From Luminiphilus sp051201685 (GTDB lineage Bacteria > Pseudomonadota > Gammaproteobacteria > Pseudomonadales > Halieaceae): DNA of 64,000 nucleotides. A program made the translations under genes and the position numbers. Positions 9,090-17,698 of the stretch are shown here, one piece after another. The notes beneath the pieces are model-generated. The model was not told the origin of the DNA. It searched no databases and was given only the letters and a program-made list of their open reading frames with translations. Position 1 is the stretch's first letter; every line of letters begins with the position of its first letter. Location of the stretch: NCBI RefSeq assembly GCF_051201685.1, contig NZ_CP179213.1, forward strand, positions 2,542,001 to 2,606,000, read 5' to 3'.

Positions 9090-9791
9090 TCACTCGGGCT
9101 CCAGAGATGACAAAATACGCTTTATTGCAGCTATGGGGTCTGTTGCCGCCGTAATGGAACGTCCCATGACCAAATAGTTTGCACCCGCGGCGATCGCAGC
9201 AGCAGGATCGACAACTCGCTTTTGATCACCCATGGCATCCCCTTTTAGACGAATGCCCGGCGTCACCAAAGCAAACGCCGGATCTACAACTTTTCTCAGC
9301 TCCGAAGCCTCTTGTGCAGAACACACAACACCATCGAGCCCAGCTTTTTCGGTCAGCTTCGCCAGCGCCACAACCCGTGCCAACGCTGCCCCTTGAAAAC
9401 CCACCTCCGCAAGATCCGCCTCCGCCATACTGGTAAGAACGGTCACGGCGGTCAGTAGTGGCTTATTTTGGCGACCCACCAACGCCTCACGGGCAGCGTT
9501 CATCATCGATGAGCCCCCACTCGCATGAACATTGGTCATCCAAACACCTAGGTCTGCCGCAGCAGATACGGCATTTGCAACCGTGTTGGGAATGTCATGA
9601 AACTTAAGATCTAAAAACACATCGAAACCACGTTTTACAAGCTGCTCAACCGCGCTGGGGCCAACTCTGGTAAATAATTGCTTCCCCACCTTTACACGAC
9701 ACAGTGACGGATCTAACTGATCGGTCAGCCGCAAAACACTGTCGATATCGTCAAAATCAAGCGCGACAATCAAAGCTTTGTGATCAACCAT
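9090..9791 (-). CDS. pyrF: orotidine 5'-phosphate decarboxylase
   Basis: 233 residues, the usual length. It converts OMP to UMP in the last step of de novo pyrimidine synthesis. The catalytic D-x-K-x-x-D array is in DLKFHDIPNTV (Asp61, Lys63, Asp66) and the phosphate-binding end of the barrel has VTPGIR and YLVMGRSI. Its ATG overlaps the end of lapB by 8 bases, so the genes are coupled. The lapA-lapB-pyrF order is widespread in gammaproteobacteria. Confidence 0.97.
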   Translation of the reverse strand: MVDHKALIVALDFDDIDSVLRLTDQLDPSLCRVKVGKQLFTRVGPSAVEQLVKRGFDVFLDLKFHDIPNTVANAVSAAADLGVWMTNVHASGGSSMMNAAREALVGRQNKPLLTAVTVLTSMAEADLAEVGFQGAALARVVALAKLTEKAGLDGVVCSAQEASELRKVVDPAFALVTPGIRLKGDAMGDQKRVVDPAAAIAAGANYLVMGRSITAATDPIAAIKRILSSLEPE

Positions 9792-10995
9792 TTAACGCCT
9801 CCCCTGTTGTTCCCAAGTCGCGAATAGTGCCCCAATGCTTACAGCCCGGACAATACCAATGCAGCTGCTGGTTACGAAATCCGCAGTGAGTACAGCGATA
9901 AGAAAACCTTTGATCAATAATTTTCTCGATGGTTTCTCGCTCCAAAGACTCATCATCCCCTGCTTCTGTCGAATCGTGCAGACTCATGAGCAATGCAACA
10001 CCACGCAGTGAGGGTTTATCTCTCAAGCTAAGTCTCAGGAAATCTTTTGCCGCATCTTTGCCAATCGTGGCGTGCAGCTCATCAACAATCGCCAGCGCCA
10101 AAGGCGTTGTCGGTGCTTTTTCAAAACAACTCTCAAGATAAGACCGCAAATTATTTCTAGTACCCACCGAATCCATCGCCTTCCTCATGAGGGGGATGAT
10201 CTCTGCCAAGTACTCGGGAGCTTGATCGAAAACTGTTTTCAGCGCCTTAATGCTTTGCTCTGGCTGCCCCGCCGATAACTCAAGGGCCCCCAGTGATAGG
10301 GTGGCACGAGCACAAGACTTATCGTAGCGTAAGGCCTTCGCTAACAGCTCTCGTCCCCCTCCATAGTCACCAGCTGATCGTGCCAACTCGGCCTGCTCGC
10401 AACAATAGTGCGCCAAAAGCACGCCGACAGGCTGGCCCACCTCATCGGCTGTGTTGACAGCAGACTTCATCAAAGTTCGCTTTGGGAGAAGTTCCTCAGC
10501 AACCTCGCAGGCTGCTGACCAGTCGCTTTGCGCTTCGTATATTTCGAGCAAGTGACGTCGCGCTACTCTGCGGTGATTACCCGATTCAGCCACAAGATCG
10601 ATCAACAGCTTCTCAGCCCGGTCGAAGAGCCCTGCAGAGATATAATCTCTAGCCAGCTCAAGGTGGGCGAGATGTAGCTGCGTCTGCGGCAAACTTGGAC
10701 GAGCCAACAAATTTTGATGAACTCTTATCGCCCGCTCCACTTCGCCACGGCGGCGCAATACGTTACCCAATGCAATATGGGTGTCAAAGGTCTCCGCATT
10801 CACCTCCAATGCCTGGGTAAAAGCATCGATTGCGTTGTCCTGCCGGCCGTCAAGAAGAAAGTTTAATCCCCGATAATATTCGGAAGGTGGCTGTGCTGAA
10901 CTGCCCCAAACCAAGGGGCGGTTGCCGCGCCGCCCCAGCCACCAGCCAGCTGCGATGGCCGCAGTTAAGGTCAGTAATAAAAAAAGGTCAGTCAC
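9784..10995 (-). CDS. lapB: lipopolysaccharide assembly protein B (TPR plus rubredoxin-type metal site)
   Basis: About 403 residues. An N-terminal membrane anchor is followed by a series of TPR helices and a C-terminal zinc/rubredoxin-like knuckle with two Cys pairs (CTHCGF and CPGCKHWG). LapB links FtsH to LpxC degradation and balances LPS synthesis at the inner membrane. I chose GTG at 10995 because the protein then begins VTDLFLLLTL, matching the start of known LapB; a TTG at 11010 would add five residues. It overlaps the end of lapA by 8 bases. Confidence 0.93.
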   Translation of the reverse strand: MTDLFLLLTLTAAIAAGWWLGRRGNRPLVWGSSAQPPSEYYRGLNFLLDGRQDNAIDAFTQALEVNAETFDTHIALGNVLRRRGEVERAIRVHQNLLARPSLPQTQLHLAHLELARDYISAGLFDRAEKLLIDLVAESGNHRRVARRHLLEIYEAQSDWSAACEVAEELLPKRTLMKSAVNTADEVGQPVGVLLAHYCCEQAELARSAGDYGGGRELLAKALRYDKSCARATLSLGALELSAGQPEQSIKALKTVFDQAPEYLAEIIPLMRKAMDSVGTRNNLRSYLESCFEKAPTTPLALAIVDELHATIGKDAAKDFLRLSLRDKPSLRGVALLMSLHDSTEAGDDESLERETIEKIIDQRFSYRCTHCGFRNQQLHWYCPGCKHWGTIRDLGTTGEALNG

Positions 10996-11293
10996 TCTCG
11001 CTAAGCCCAAAACGCCGCAGTCGGCCTACTTCGAGCTCAAGCTTTTTATGTTGACGGCGCAGACGTGCGTTGCCCGCTCGCTGTTTAAGGTTCACCACCG
11101 CCCCACCCAGTAAACCGACGACACACCCCGCCGCGAAAAACAGAAGCACCCAAAGCGCAACGGCACGTTCTGATAGCTGGACAACCAGTAAATCAAGGGG
11201 GACGGGAGCGGTATTTTGGAGCGTAAACAGCGCTCCCAGCACAACAGCAGCGCCAATAATAAGCAGACTCAGCAAAACTCGCAGAAGTGCCAC
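10988..11293 (-). CDS. lapA: LapA family (DUF1049) inner-membrane protein
   Basis: 101 residues with two hydrophobic segments (about 5-25 and 42-64) and a basic coiled-coil-like tail, as in LapA. It contains the family feature FTLQNTAPVPLDLLV after the first helix. LapA partners LapB in control of LPS synthesis. It lies 2 bases after ihfB and overlaps lapB, so all three should be on one transcript. Confidence 0.92.
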   Translation of the reverse strand: MALLRVLLSLLIIGAAVVLGALFTLQNTAPVPLDLLVVQLSERAVALWVLLFFAAGCVVGLLGGAVVNLKQRAGNARLRRQHKKLELEVGRLRRFGLSESD

Positions 11294-11295
11294 GA

Positions 11296-11592
11296 TCAGA
11301 AACCCGCTTTTAATGAACGGTTAACGCGTTCTCGCAGTTCCTTACCCGGCTTGAAATGAGGAACGTGTTTCCCTTCCAGCTCAACACTATCTCCAGTCTT
11401 TGGGTTTCGCCCTTGGCGAGGCTCTCGATAATGCAAAGAAAAACTACCAAAGCCGCGAATTTCAATGCGCTCACCGCCAGACAGTGTCTCGGCCATGTGG
11501 TCAATCATTAACTTCACAGCGAGTTCCACATCTTTGGTACTCAGCTGGGACTGCTGGGAGGCTATTAATTCAATGAGCTCGCTACGGGTCAT
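11296..11592 (-). CDS. ihfB: integration host factor beta subunit
   Basis: 98 residues. A DNA-bending HU/IHF family protein that dimerises with IhfA. It carries the beta-arm with GFGSFSLHYREPRQGRNPKTG and the conserved TRSELIELIA start. It heads the ihfB-lapA-lapB-pyrF group and is separated from rpsA by a 294-base gap holding a terminator. Confidence 0.97.
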   Translation of the reverse strand: MTRSELIELIASQQSQLSTKDVELAVKLMIDHMAETLSGGERIEIRGFGSFSLHYREPRQGRNPKTGDSVELEGKHVPHFKPGKELRERVNRSLKAGF

Positions 11593-11621
11593 GGACTTAT
11601 ATTCAACGCTTGGAAGTGCTT

Positions 11622-11650
11622 ATTTTCTAACGCCAGCAAAATCTTTTCAA
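11622..11650 (-). promoter_or_regulatory. candidate sigma-70 promoter for ihfB
   Basis: On the minus strand TTGAAA (11650-11645) and GAAAAT (11627-11622) are separated by 17 bases, 5/6 and 4/6 matches to the consensus. Transcription would start near 11615, about 23 bases before the ihfB ATG. It lies downstream of the rpsA terminator, so ihfB needs such a promoter. The gap 11651-11838 contains two further dyads (11719-11735 and 11741-11756) but no gene that I can see. Confidence 0.4.
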
Positions 11651-11740
11651 GTTACTAATTTTCATAACTTTTTTGACTCGAAACTATGAAGTAAAGGTCC
11701 AAAAGTCGCTCCACCAAGCTCGAGTAGGTCTCGAGGGCAC

Positions 11741-11756
11741 TCGCAACGGGTTGCGA
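11741..11756. repeat. perfect inverted repeat between rpsA and ihfB
   Basis: TCGCAAC-GG-GTTGCGA, 7-base perfect arms with a 2-base centre. CTCGAG occurs twice just beside it (11719-11724 and 11730-11735). Could be part of a structured leader or an operator; nothing else is seen in this 294-base gap besides the terminator and promoter. Confidence 0.4.
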
Positions 11757-11838
11757 AGGCTACCTATCCGTGGTGACGGCAGAAGCCAAAACCCGAAATT
11801 TTCATGTCTATCAGCGCACCGAGGACAAAGTCATAGGC

Positions 11839-11866
11839 AAAAAAAAGGCCGGCTTAAAGCCGGCCT
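11839..11866 (-). terminator. rho-independent terminator after rpsA
   Basis: Arms AGGCCGGCTT (11846-11855) and AAGCCGGCCT (11857-11866) are perfectly complementary, and on the minus strand the stem is followed by a run of eight T. It lies 20 bases past the rpsA stop codon, so it ends the gyrA-to-rpsA transcription direction. Confidence 0.92.
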
Positions 11867-11886
11867 CTAGACAAAGCACGAATCGC

Positions 11887-13559
11887 TTACTGACTGTCCA
11901 TTTTCGCCTTGATCAGGTCGCCAATAGTACCGGGAGAGGCAGCCTCGTCTTGCTGCTTGAGTGTTTCAACAGCCTCTTTCTCGTCTTCGATATCCTTGGC
12001 TTTGATTGACAGCCCAAGAGTACGGTTCTTACGATCAACGTTGGTGATTTTGGCTTCTACCGCATCACCCACATTAATGACCGAACGCGCATCTTCAATG
12101 CGGTCGACGCTAATGTCGCCCACCTTCAGATACCCAGAAACTTCGTCTGACAGCTTAATCAGAACACCCTTAGCGTCAACTTCCAACGCTTTTCCGGTGA
12201 CGATAGTGCCGCGATCGTTATCGCTTACGTAGAGAGTGAAAGCGTCCTCTTCCATCTGCTTGATACCGAGGGAAATTCGTTCGCGCTCTGGATCGATCGA
12301 CAAAATTACTGTCTCAATCTCGTCGCCCTTCTTATAGTTACGAACGGCCTCTTCACCGGTTTCATTCCAGCTGATGTCGCTCAAATGCACCAAACCATCA
12401 ATAGCGCCGTCTAGGCCGATAAAGATACCAAAGTCAGTAATTGACTTGATGGTGCCCGAGATGCGATCGCCCTTGGCATGATCAGACGCAAAAGCGTCCA
12501 GGGGTTCTGGGTGCACTGCTTAATACCCAGAGAGATGCGTCGACGGTCTTCGTCGATGTCGAGAACCATTACCTCGACTTCATCACCCAGCTGCACGATC
12601 TTTGAGGGGTGAACGTTTTTGTTGGTCCAGTCCATCTCAGAGACGTGTACCAAACCTTCAACACCCTCTTCAATTTCAGCGAAACAACCATAATCAGTCA
12701 GGTTAGTGACCTTGGCGTTAACCCGAGCACCCTCAGGGTAACGGTTAGTGATCTCCACCCATGGATCTTCACCCAATTGCTTCAGACCCAATGAAACGCG
12801 ATTACGCTCACGATCAAACTTAAGGATTTTGACATCCATTTCCTGACCGACTTCTACGATCTCACTGGGGTGCTTGATGCGCTTCCAAGCCATATCGGTA
12901 ATGTGTAACAAGCCGTCCACACCGCCAAGGTCCACAAAAGCACCGTAGTCGGTAAGGTTCTTCACAACACCTTTGACCGACATGCCTTCTTGCAGATTTT
13001 CGAGCAGCTCTTCGCGCTCCTGACTGTTAGCGGCTTCCATAACGGCACGACGCGAAACGACAACGTTGTTACGCTTCTGATCAAGCTTAATGACCTTAAA
13101 TTCGAGCTCCTTGCCCTCTAGATGCGTCGTCTCACGAACTGGACGCACGTCGATCAAGGAACCGGGCAGGAAGGCTCTGATAGATTCAATATCAACAGTA
13201 AATCCGCCTTTGACCTTGCCATTGATAATGCCGGTTACAACTTCGTCTGCAACATGTGCTGCTTCAAGACGCTTCCAAGCCTCGGCACGCTTGGCCTTTT
13301 CACGAGAAAGCTTAGTTTCGCCAAAACCATCTTCGACAGTCTCGAGGGCCACCTGAACTTCGTCGCCGATATTAAGTGTGCACTCACCGTTAGCATTGGT
13401 GAATTGGTCGAGCGGGATGACACCCTCTGACTTCAGGCCTGCGTGAACAGTGACCCACTCGTTATCAATATCTATGACAACACCGGTTACGATCGAGCCG
13501 GGCTCCATATCGACGGTTTTTAAGCTTTCTTCAAATAATTCTGCGAACGATTCGCTCAT
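11887..13559 (-). CDS. rpsA: 30S ribosomal protein S1, with an apparent single-base frameshift
   Basis: Full-length S1 with six OB-fold S1 repeats is encoded, but in two frames. Repeats 1-4 are read from the ATG at 13559 (MSESFAELFEES) to ISLGIKQCTQNPW, and repeats 5-6 continue in another frame from DAFASDHAKGDR to the stop at 11887. The shift falls at about 12497-12500, where the coding strand reads CCCTGGAC; one extra G (TGG GAC) would restore the expected NPWDAFASDHAKGDR seen in S1 proteins. S1 binds mRNA on the small subunit and is essential in gammaproteobacteria, so an assembly or sequencing error is the likeliest cause. The frame is open upstream of 13559 but homology begins at this ATG. 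Confidence 0.9.
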
Positions 13560-13653
13560 GGGACGTTCCTGTTGTTGCGGCATACATATGCCTAGCCAAT
13601 CTCCAGATAAGATTGGGTCTGCTCAAATTAGCGGTTGCCGAGGTATCTGGCCT

Positions 13654-14346
13654 TCAGTTCGGCGACCGCGCTATAAGCCCTTTATCAGCTGCTAATTCCA
13701 GCACGCGGTCACAAACCGCATCTACAGTAAGTGTAGAGCTGTCTATAAGTACCGCATCTTTGGCAGCGACCAGCGGCGACGCGGAGCGGTTGGTATCACG
13801 CTCATCACGCTCGTTGATGGAATCCAAAAGGCGCGGCAGGCTAACACTTTCGCCTTTCTCGAGCAACTGTGCTTGACGCCGGCGGGCCCGAGCTTCAGCA
13901 GAGGCGGTCAGGAAAATTTTTAGCACTGCATTGGGAAAAACGACAGTGCCCATGTCTCTTCCGTCCGCCACAAGCCCAGGAAGCGTCGCCATAGAACGCT
14001 GGCGATCGAGTAACGCCACCCTTACCTTCGCCAATACCGCTACCGCAGACGCCCCACGGCTGCCATCTTGCGAACGAATTTGCGCTGTTACGTCTTCGCC
14101 TTCAAGCCACACGGAGACACCTGCAGGCGAGGGCACAAACCGCACATCAAGGGTCTCAGCGACCTCAACAACACGCGACTCGTCTTGCCAGCTGATATCC
14201 CGTAGCACACAAGCGTGACCCACTATGCGGTACAGAGCGCCACTGTCCAGTAAGTGCCAACCCAGAGTTTCGGCCAACCTTTGGCTCAAGGTCCCTTTGC
14301 CGGCACCGCTGGGGCCGTCAACACAGATAACCGGCACTTTACTCAT
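13654..14346 (-). CDS. cmk: cytidylate kinase
   Basis: 230 residues; phosphorylates CMP/dCMP with ATP. The P-loop is GPSGAGKGT at about residues 11-19, followed by a LDSGALYR substrate segment; the DGRDMGTVVFP motif is in the middle. Its ATG overlaps the aroA stop by 4 bases (14343-14346). The 94-base gap to rpsA (13560-13653) probably holds the rpsA leader. Confidence 0.96.
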   Translation of the reverse strand: MSKVPVICVDGPSGAGKGTLSQRLAETLGWHLLDSGALYRIVGHACVLRDISWQDESRVVEVAETLDVRFVPSPAGVSVWLEGEDVTAQIRSQDGSRGASAVAVLAKVRVALLDRQRSMATLPGLVADGRDMGTVVFPNAVLKIFLTASAEARARRRQAQLLEKGESVSLPRLLDSINERDERDTNRSASPLVAAKDAVLIDSSTLTVDAVCDRVLELAADKGLIARSPN

Positions 14347-15644
14347 CGATGAGCGTCAAGCTTAAGGCCGGCACTTGATATCAGCTCAGCAAAACCCGGA
14401 AACGACGTGGCGACATGGTCACAATCAAGCACTTCAATAGCAGCTGAGGCCCGTAACCCCGCAACGGCGAAAGCCATCGCAATACGGTGATCATGAAACG
14501 TGTTTACCGAGCCGCCCCCTAATTGACCGCCCTCAATAACAATGCCATCTGAAGTGGGCTCGTTTTTTATTCCGAGAGTGCTCAGCCCCTCTGCCATTGC
14601 AGCAATGCGATCGCTCTCTTTAACGCGAAGCTCGCTGGCACCGCGCAATATCGTGGTGCCAGAGGCACAAGCAGCTGCAATAAAAAGGGCGGGAAACTCA
14701 TCAATAGCGAGGGGCACTTCATCTTCTGGAATATCAATTCCGTGAAGTGGCGCATAGCGAACCTGCAAATCTGCCACCGGCTCTCCGCCAATCTCTCGAG
14801 GGTTCAGCACCGAAATATCAGCCCCCATCAGGGTCAATATATTGAGCACACCCACTCGAGTGGGGTTCATACCAACATGCTTCAAAAGCACATCTGAGCC
14901 AGGAGCTATACTGGCGCCCACGAGTAAAAACGCCGCAGAAGAAACATCTGCCGGTATATCGATAGAAGTCCCTACCAGCCGACCACCACCATCAAGGCCA
15001 ATTACACCATTGGTAGAATCAACATCGTAACCGAATCCACCCAGCATCCTCTCGGTATGGTCTCTCGTGGGTGCTGGCTCGGTGATCGAAGTCCTGCCCT
15101 TTGCATACAAGCCCGCTAACAACACGCAAGACTTAACCTGAGCACTGGCTATCGGTAAGTCGTAGTGAATTCCCTGCAAATCCTGTCCACCGGAGATCAC
15201 CAGCGGTGGGCGCCCCTCAGACAAGGATTCGATGCGAGCACCCATTTTTGACAAGGGGTTAATCACCCTGCCCATAGGCCTTTGCATCAGTGAAGCATCA
15301 CCGATCAGTTCAGAATTGAAGGTTTGACCCGCCAAAATTCCTGCAAAAAGTCGCATGCCCGTACCGGCATTCCCTAAATCCAAAGCCTGCTGCGGTGCCG
15401 CTAGGCCGTGTAAACCTACGCCTGTGATCGTCAAACTCCCGGCTTCCGGGCCGTCTATTGCCACGCCCATCTGCCGAAATGCTGCGATAGTCCTCAGCGC
15501 GTCCTCACCCTCGAGAAAACCCGTTACCTCGGTTGTGCCCTCAGCTAACGATCCGAGCATCACCGCTCGGTGAGACATAGATTTATCGCCGGGAACACGG
15601 TGTTCACCCGTCAACTGGCCTCCGGGTTGCACAACAAACTTCAT
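14343..15644 (-). CDS. aroA: 3-phosphoshikimate 1-carboxyvinyltransferase (EPSP synthase)
   Basis: 433 residues. Joins shikimate-3-phosphate and PEP in the shikimate pathway. Conserved elements include GDKSMSHRAVMLGSLA near the start, LGNAGTGMRL, GDASLMQRPMGRVINPLSKMG and LRVKESDRI. The RPMGR and ASAQVKS features make it resemble the class II-like enzymes and the AroA half of Pseudomonas TyrA-AroA more than E. coli AroA; it keeps Gly in the NAGTG loop. It overlaps tyrA by 4 bases (ATGA) instead of being fused to it as in Pseudomonas. Confidence 0.96.
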   Translation of the reverse strand: MKFVVQPGGQLTGEHRVPGDKSMSHRAVMLGSLAEGTTEVTGFLEGEDALRTIAAFRQMGVAIDGPEAGSLTITGVGLHGLAAPQQALDLGNAGTGMRLFAGILAGQTFNSELIGDASLMQRPMGRVINPLSKMGARIESLSEGRPPLVISGGQDLQGIHYDLPIASAQVKSCVLLAGLYAKGRTSITEPAPTRDHTERMLGGFGYDVDSTNGVIGLDGGGRLVGTSIDIPADVSSAAFLLVGASIAPGSDVLLKHVGMNPTRVGVLNILTLMGADISVLNPREIGGEPVADLQVRYAPLHGIDIPEDEVPLAIDEFPALFIAAACASGTTILRGASELRVKESDRIAAMAEGLSTLGIKNEPTSDGIVIEGGQLGGGSVNTFHDHRIAMAFAVAGLRASAAIEVLDCDHVATSFPGFAELISSAGLKLDAHR

Positions 15645-16579
15645 GGAGTGTCTTGTCCTTTATCAGGTTCGTTGGTTTCGGATAACTGTGTAATCACACT
15701 TGAATCGAGAGGATTCAATACTGCATCGTGGGCTCGTCGTACCGAACGGCACGTCGTAAAGTAGCGCTCGAGCTGCTCCCCATCACCCTCTGCGATGAGC
15801 GCTTTAAGCAATGACAGCTGCGCCTCTACCGCCGTCATTGCGTCAATGAGCGATTCCTTATTAGTCAAAGCCACATCGCGCCACATCACGGGATCTGAAG
15901 CGGCGATACGAGTCATATCACGCAATGCACCCCCGCCATGGCGCATAGGACTTAAAGCGTCAGCATCCAAGGCCTTTGTTAGAGCATAGGCGAGCATATG
16001 AGGAGAATGACTACTTGCCGCAAGCGCAGCGTCGTGATCTGAAGCCGACATAATCGTTACCCGCGACCCAACACTTTCCCACATGGCGGCCACCCACTTC
16101 AGTGCCTCAGGATCCGTGGTGTCATCTGGCGTCAGAATAGCCTCGCGGCCATCAAAGAGATCAGCTCTAGCCGCCGTGACACCGCTGTTTTCCGACCCGG
16201 CTATGGGGTGTCCCGGAACAAAGCGTGGGTAACTGTCCGTCATCTGATCAATAACCCAGCCTTTCATGCTGGCCATGTCAGTAACAATAGGTGTCGCATC
16301 CGTGGCCTTTAACAAGGCCGGCAACCTGGCCAACAACTCTCCGGTGGAAATCGGCGGAGCGCCAATAATGAGGACGTCAGAACCTTTGATCGCCTCGCTC
16401 AGCTCTAGCTCGTAGCCATCAATAACGCCCAGTGCTAGGCCCCGCTCCAGACTAGGAGCTCGCGGTCCCCAGGCCGTAATCTGGCCCACCCAGCCGCCGC
16501 GCTTGAGGGCAAGAGCCAAGGATCCCGAGATTAAACCCAGTCCTAAAAAAACAACGTTCGCAGTATTGATGGGCGCCAT
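15641..16579 (-). CDS. tyrA: prephenate/arogenate dehydrogenase
   Basis: 312 residues. NAD-dependent oxidation of prephenate (or arogenate) toward tyrosine. Rossmann motif GLGLISGSLA at about 12-21 and the catalytic His region GHPIAGSENSGV in the middle. No chorismate mutase domain, unlike E. coli TyrA. It begins 12 bases after pheA and overlaps aroA, so the aromatic genes are transcribed together. No hisC2 lies between pheA and tyrA, unlike Pseudomonas. Confidence 0.94.
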   Translation of the reverse strand: MAPINTANVVFLGLGLISGSLALALKRGGWVGQITAWGPRAPSLERGLALGVIDGYELELSEAIKGSDVLIIGAPPISTGELLARLPALLKATDATPIVTDMASMKGWVIDQMTDSYPRFVPGHPIAGSENSGVTAARADLFDGREAILTPDDTTDPEALKWVAAMWESVGSRVTIMSASDHDAALAASSHSPHMLAYALTKALDADALSPMRHGGGALRDMTRIAASDPVMWRDVALTNKESLIDAMTAVEAQLSLLKALIAEGDGEQLERYFTTCRSVRRAHDAVLNPLDSSVITQLSETNEPDKGQDTP

Positions 16580-16591
16580 GAAGTTAGGGCG

Positions 16592-17695
16592 CTAAATGGG
16601 AGCACAAGGGTAGGAACCAAGTCGCTTCAGCATAATCGACTGCTCCTCGAGTTCGTTCATTATTTTATCCACGATTTGATCTTCGAGATGGCCCTCAAAT
16701 TCGATGTAAAACACATACGTCCATTTTTCAGTTTTTGAAGGCCTTGAGTCAATCCGCGTCAGGCTGATGCCCGCATTTTCGAACGGCCTCAACAAATTAA
16801 GCAGCGCGCCAGGGCGATTACGACTGGCGATGATGACCGAAGTTTTGTCCTGTCCGCTGGCGGGAACAAAGTCACGACCCAAAACTAAAAACCGCGTCGT
16901 ATTACTCGCGTAATCCTGAATCGATACTTCGCGCTTCTCGAGGGTATACATTTCAGCCGCTATGTCGCCGGCTATAGCCGCCACACCAGACTCAGACTGT
17001 GCTCGTCGGGCCGCCTCACCATTACTCGCAACCTGCTCTAGCGGTACTTGCGGCAAGTGGGTTTCCAACCAAGTTCGGCACTGAGCTAGCGCTTGTGGAT
17101 GACCGCAGATTTTCATGATCTCACCATCACCCGTGGTCAAACCCACGAACAAATGGTGAACAACCGGCAGCTCTACCTCGCCCACAATATGCAAGGGCGA
17201 CTCGAGAAAACAATCCAACGTCTGACCGATCATCCCCTCAGTTGAATTCTCAACCGGCACCACTCCAAAGTCACAACGACGCTCTTCAACCTCTCTAAAC
17301 ACCCCTTGAATCGAGGATTGAGCTTGAGGCAAAGCAGATTGACCAAAATGCTTGCGGGCTGCGGCCTGAGTGTAAGTGCCAACGGGCCCCAAAAAGGCGA
17401 CCGTCAAAGGTTTTTCGAGCGCCAAGCAACTCGACATGATTTCTCGAAAAATACGGACCATGTAGTCCCCCGGCAAAGGTCCGGGATTTTTTTCATGGAT
17501 TGCACGAAGCACCTGCGCCTCACGCTCAGGGCGATAAAACAGTGGCGAAGCTTGGGTGTCTGACTGAACGGCCGCCAGTTTGATCTCAGCAACCTCTTGA
17601 GCACAACGCGCGCGGTCGCTGATCAGAGATAGCAACTGCCCGTCGATATCATCAATACGAGCACGAATGGCCTCTAGTTGCTCATCAGTCGCCAT
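16592..17695 (-). CDS. pheA: bifunctional chorismate mutase/prephenate dehydratase
   Basis: 367 residues. An AroQ-type chorismate mutase covers residues 1-95 (RARIDDIDGQLLSLISDRA), prephenate dehydratase about 100-275 (GPVGTYTQAAA, then the TTRFLVLG motif) and a C-terminal ACT domain that should bind phenylalanine (GALLNLLRPF and RIDSRPSK). It makes phenylpyruvate and is normally feedback-inhibited by Phe. It starts 3 bases after serC. Confidence 0.96.
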   Translation of the reverse strand: MATDEQLEAIRARIDDIDGQLLSLISDRARCAQEVAEIKLAAVQSDTQASPLFYRPEREAQVLRAIHEKNPGPLPGDYMVRIFREIMSSCLALEKPLTVAFLGPVGTYTQAAARKHFGQSALPQAQSSIQGVFREVEERRCDFGVVPVENSTEGMIGQTLDCFLESPLHIVGEVELPVVHHLFVGLTTGDGEIMKICGHPQALAQCRTWLETHLPQVPLEQVASNGEAARRAQSESGVAAIAGDIAAEMYTLEKREVSIQDYASNTTRFLVLGRDFVPASGQDKTSVIIASRNRPGALLNLLRPFENAGISLTRIDSRPSKTEKWTYVFYIEFEGHLEDQIVDKIMNELEEQSIMLKRLGSYPCAPI

Positions 17696-17698
17696 GGT

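Noticed and set aside
12496..12500. Programmed ribosomal frameshift in rpsA
   Set aside because: No slippery heptamer at the junction; a missing G by read error explains it better.
14343..15644. Calling AroA glyphosate-tolerant
   Set aside because: It resembles class II-like enzymes in RPMGR, but the key loop has Gly (NAGTG) rather than the Ala of tolerant types, so tolerance cannot be claimed.
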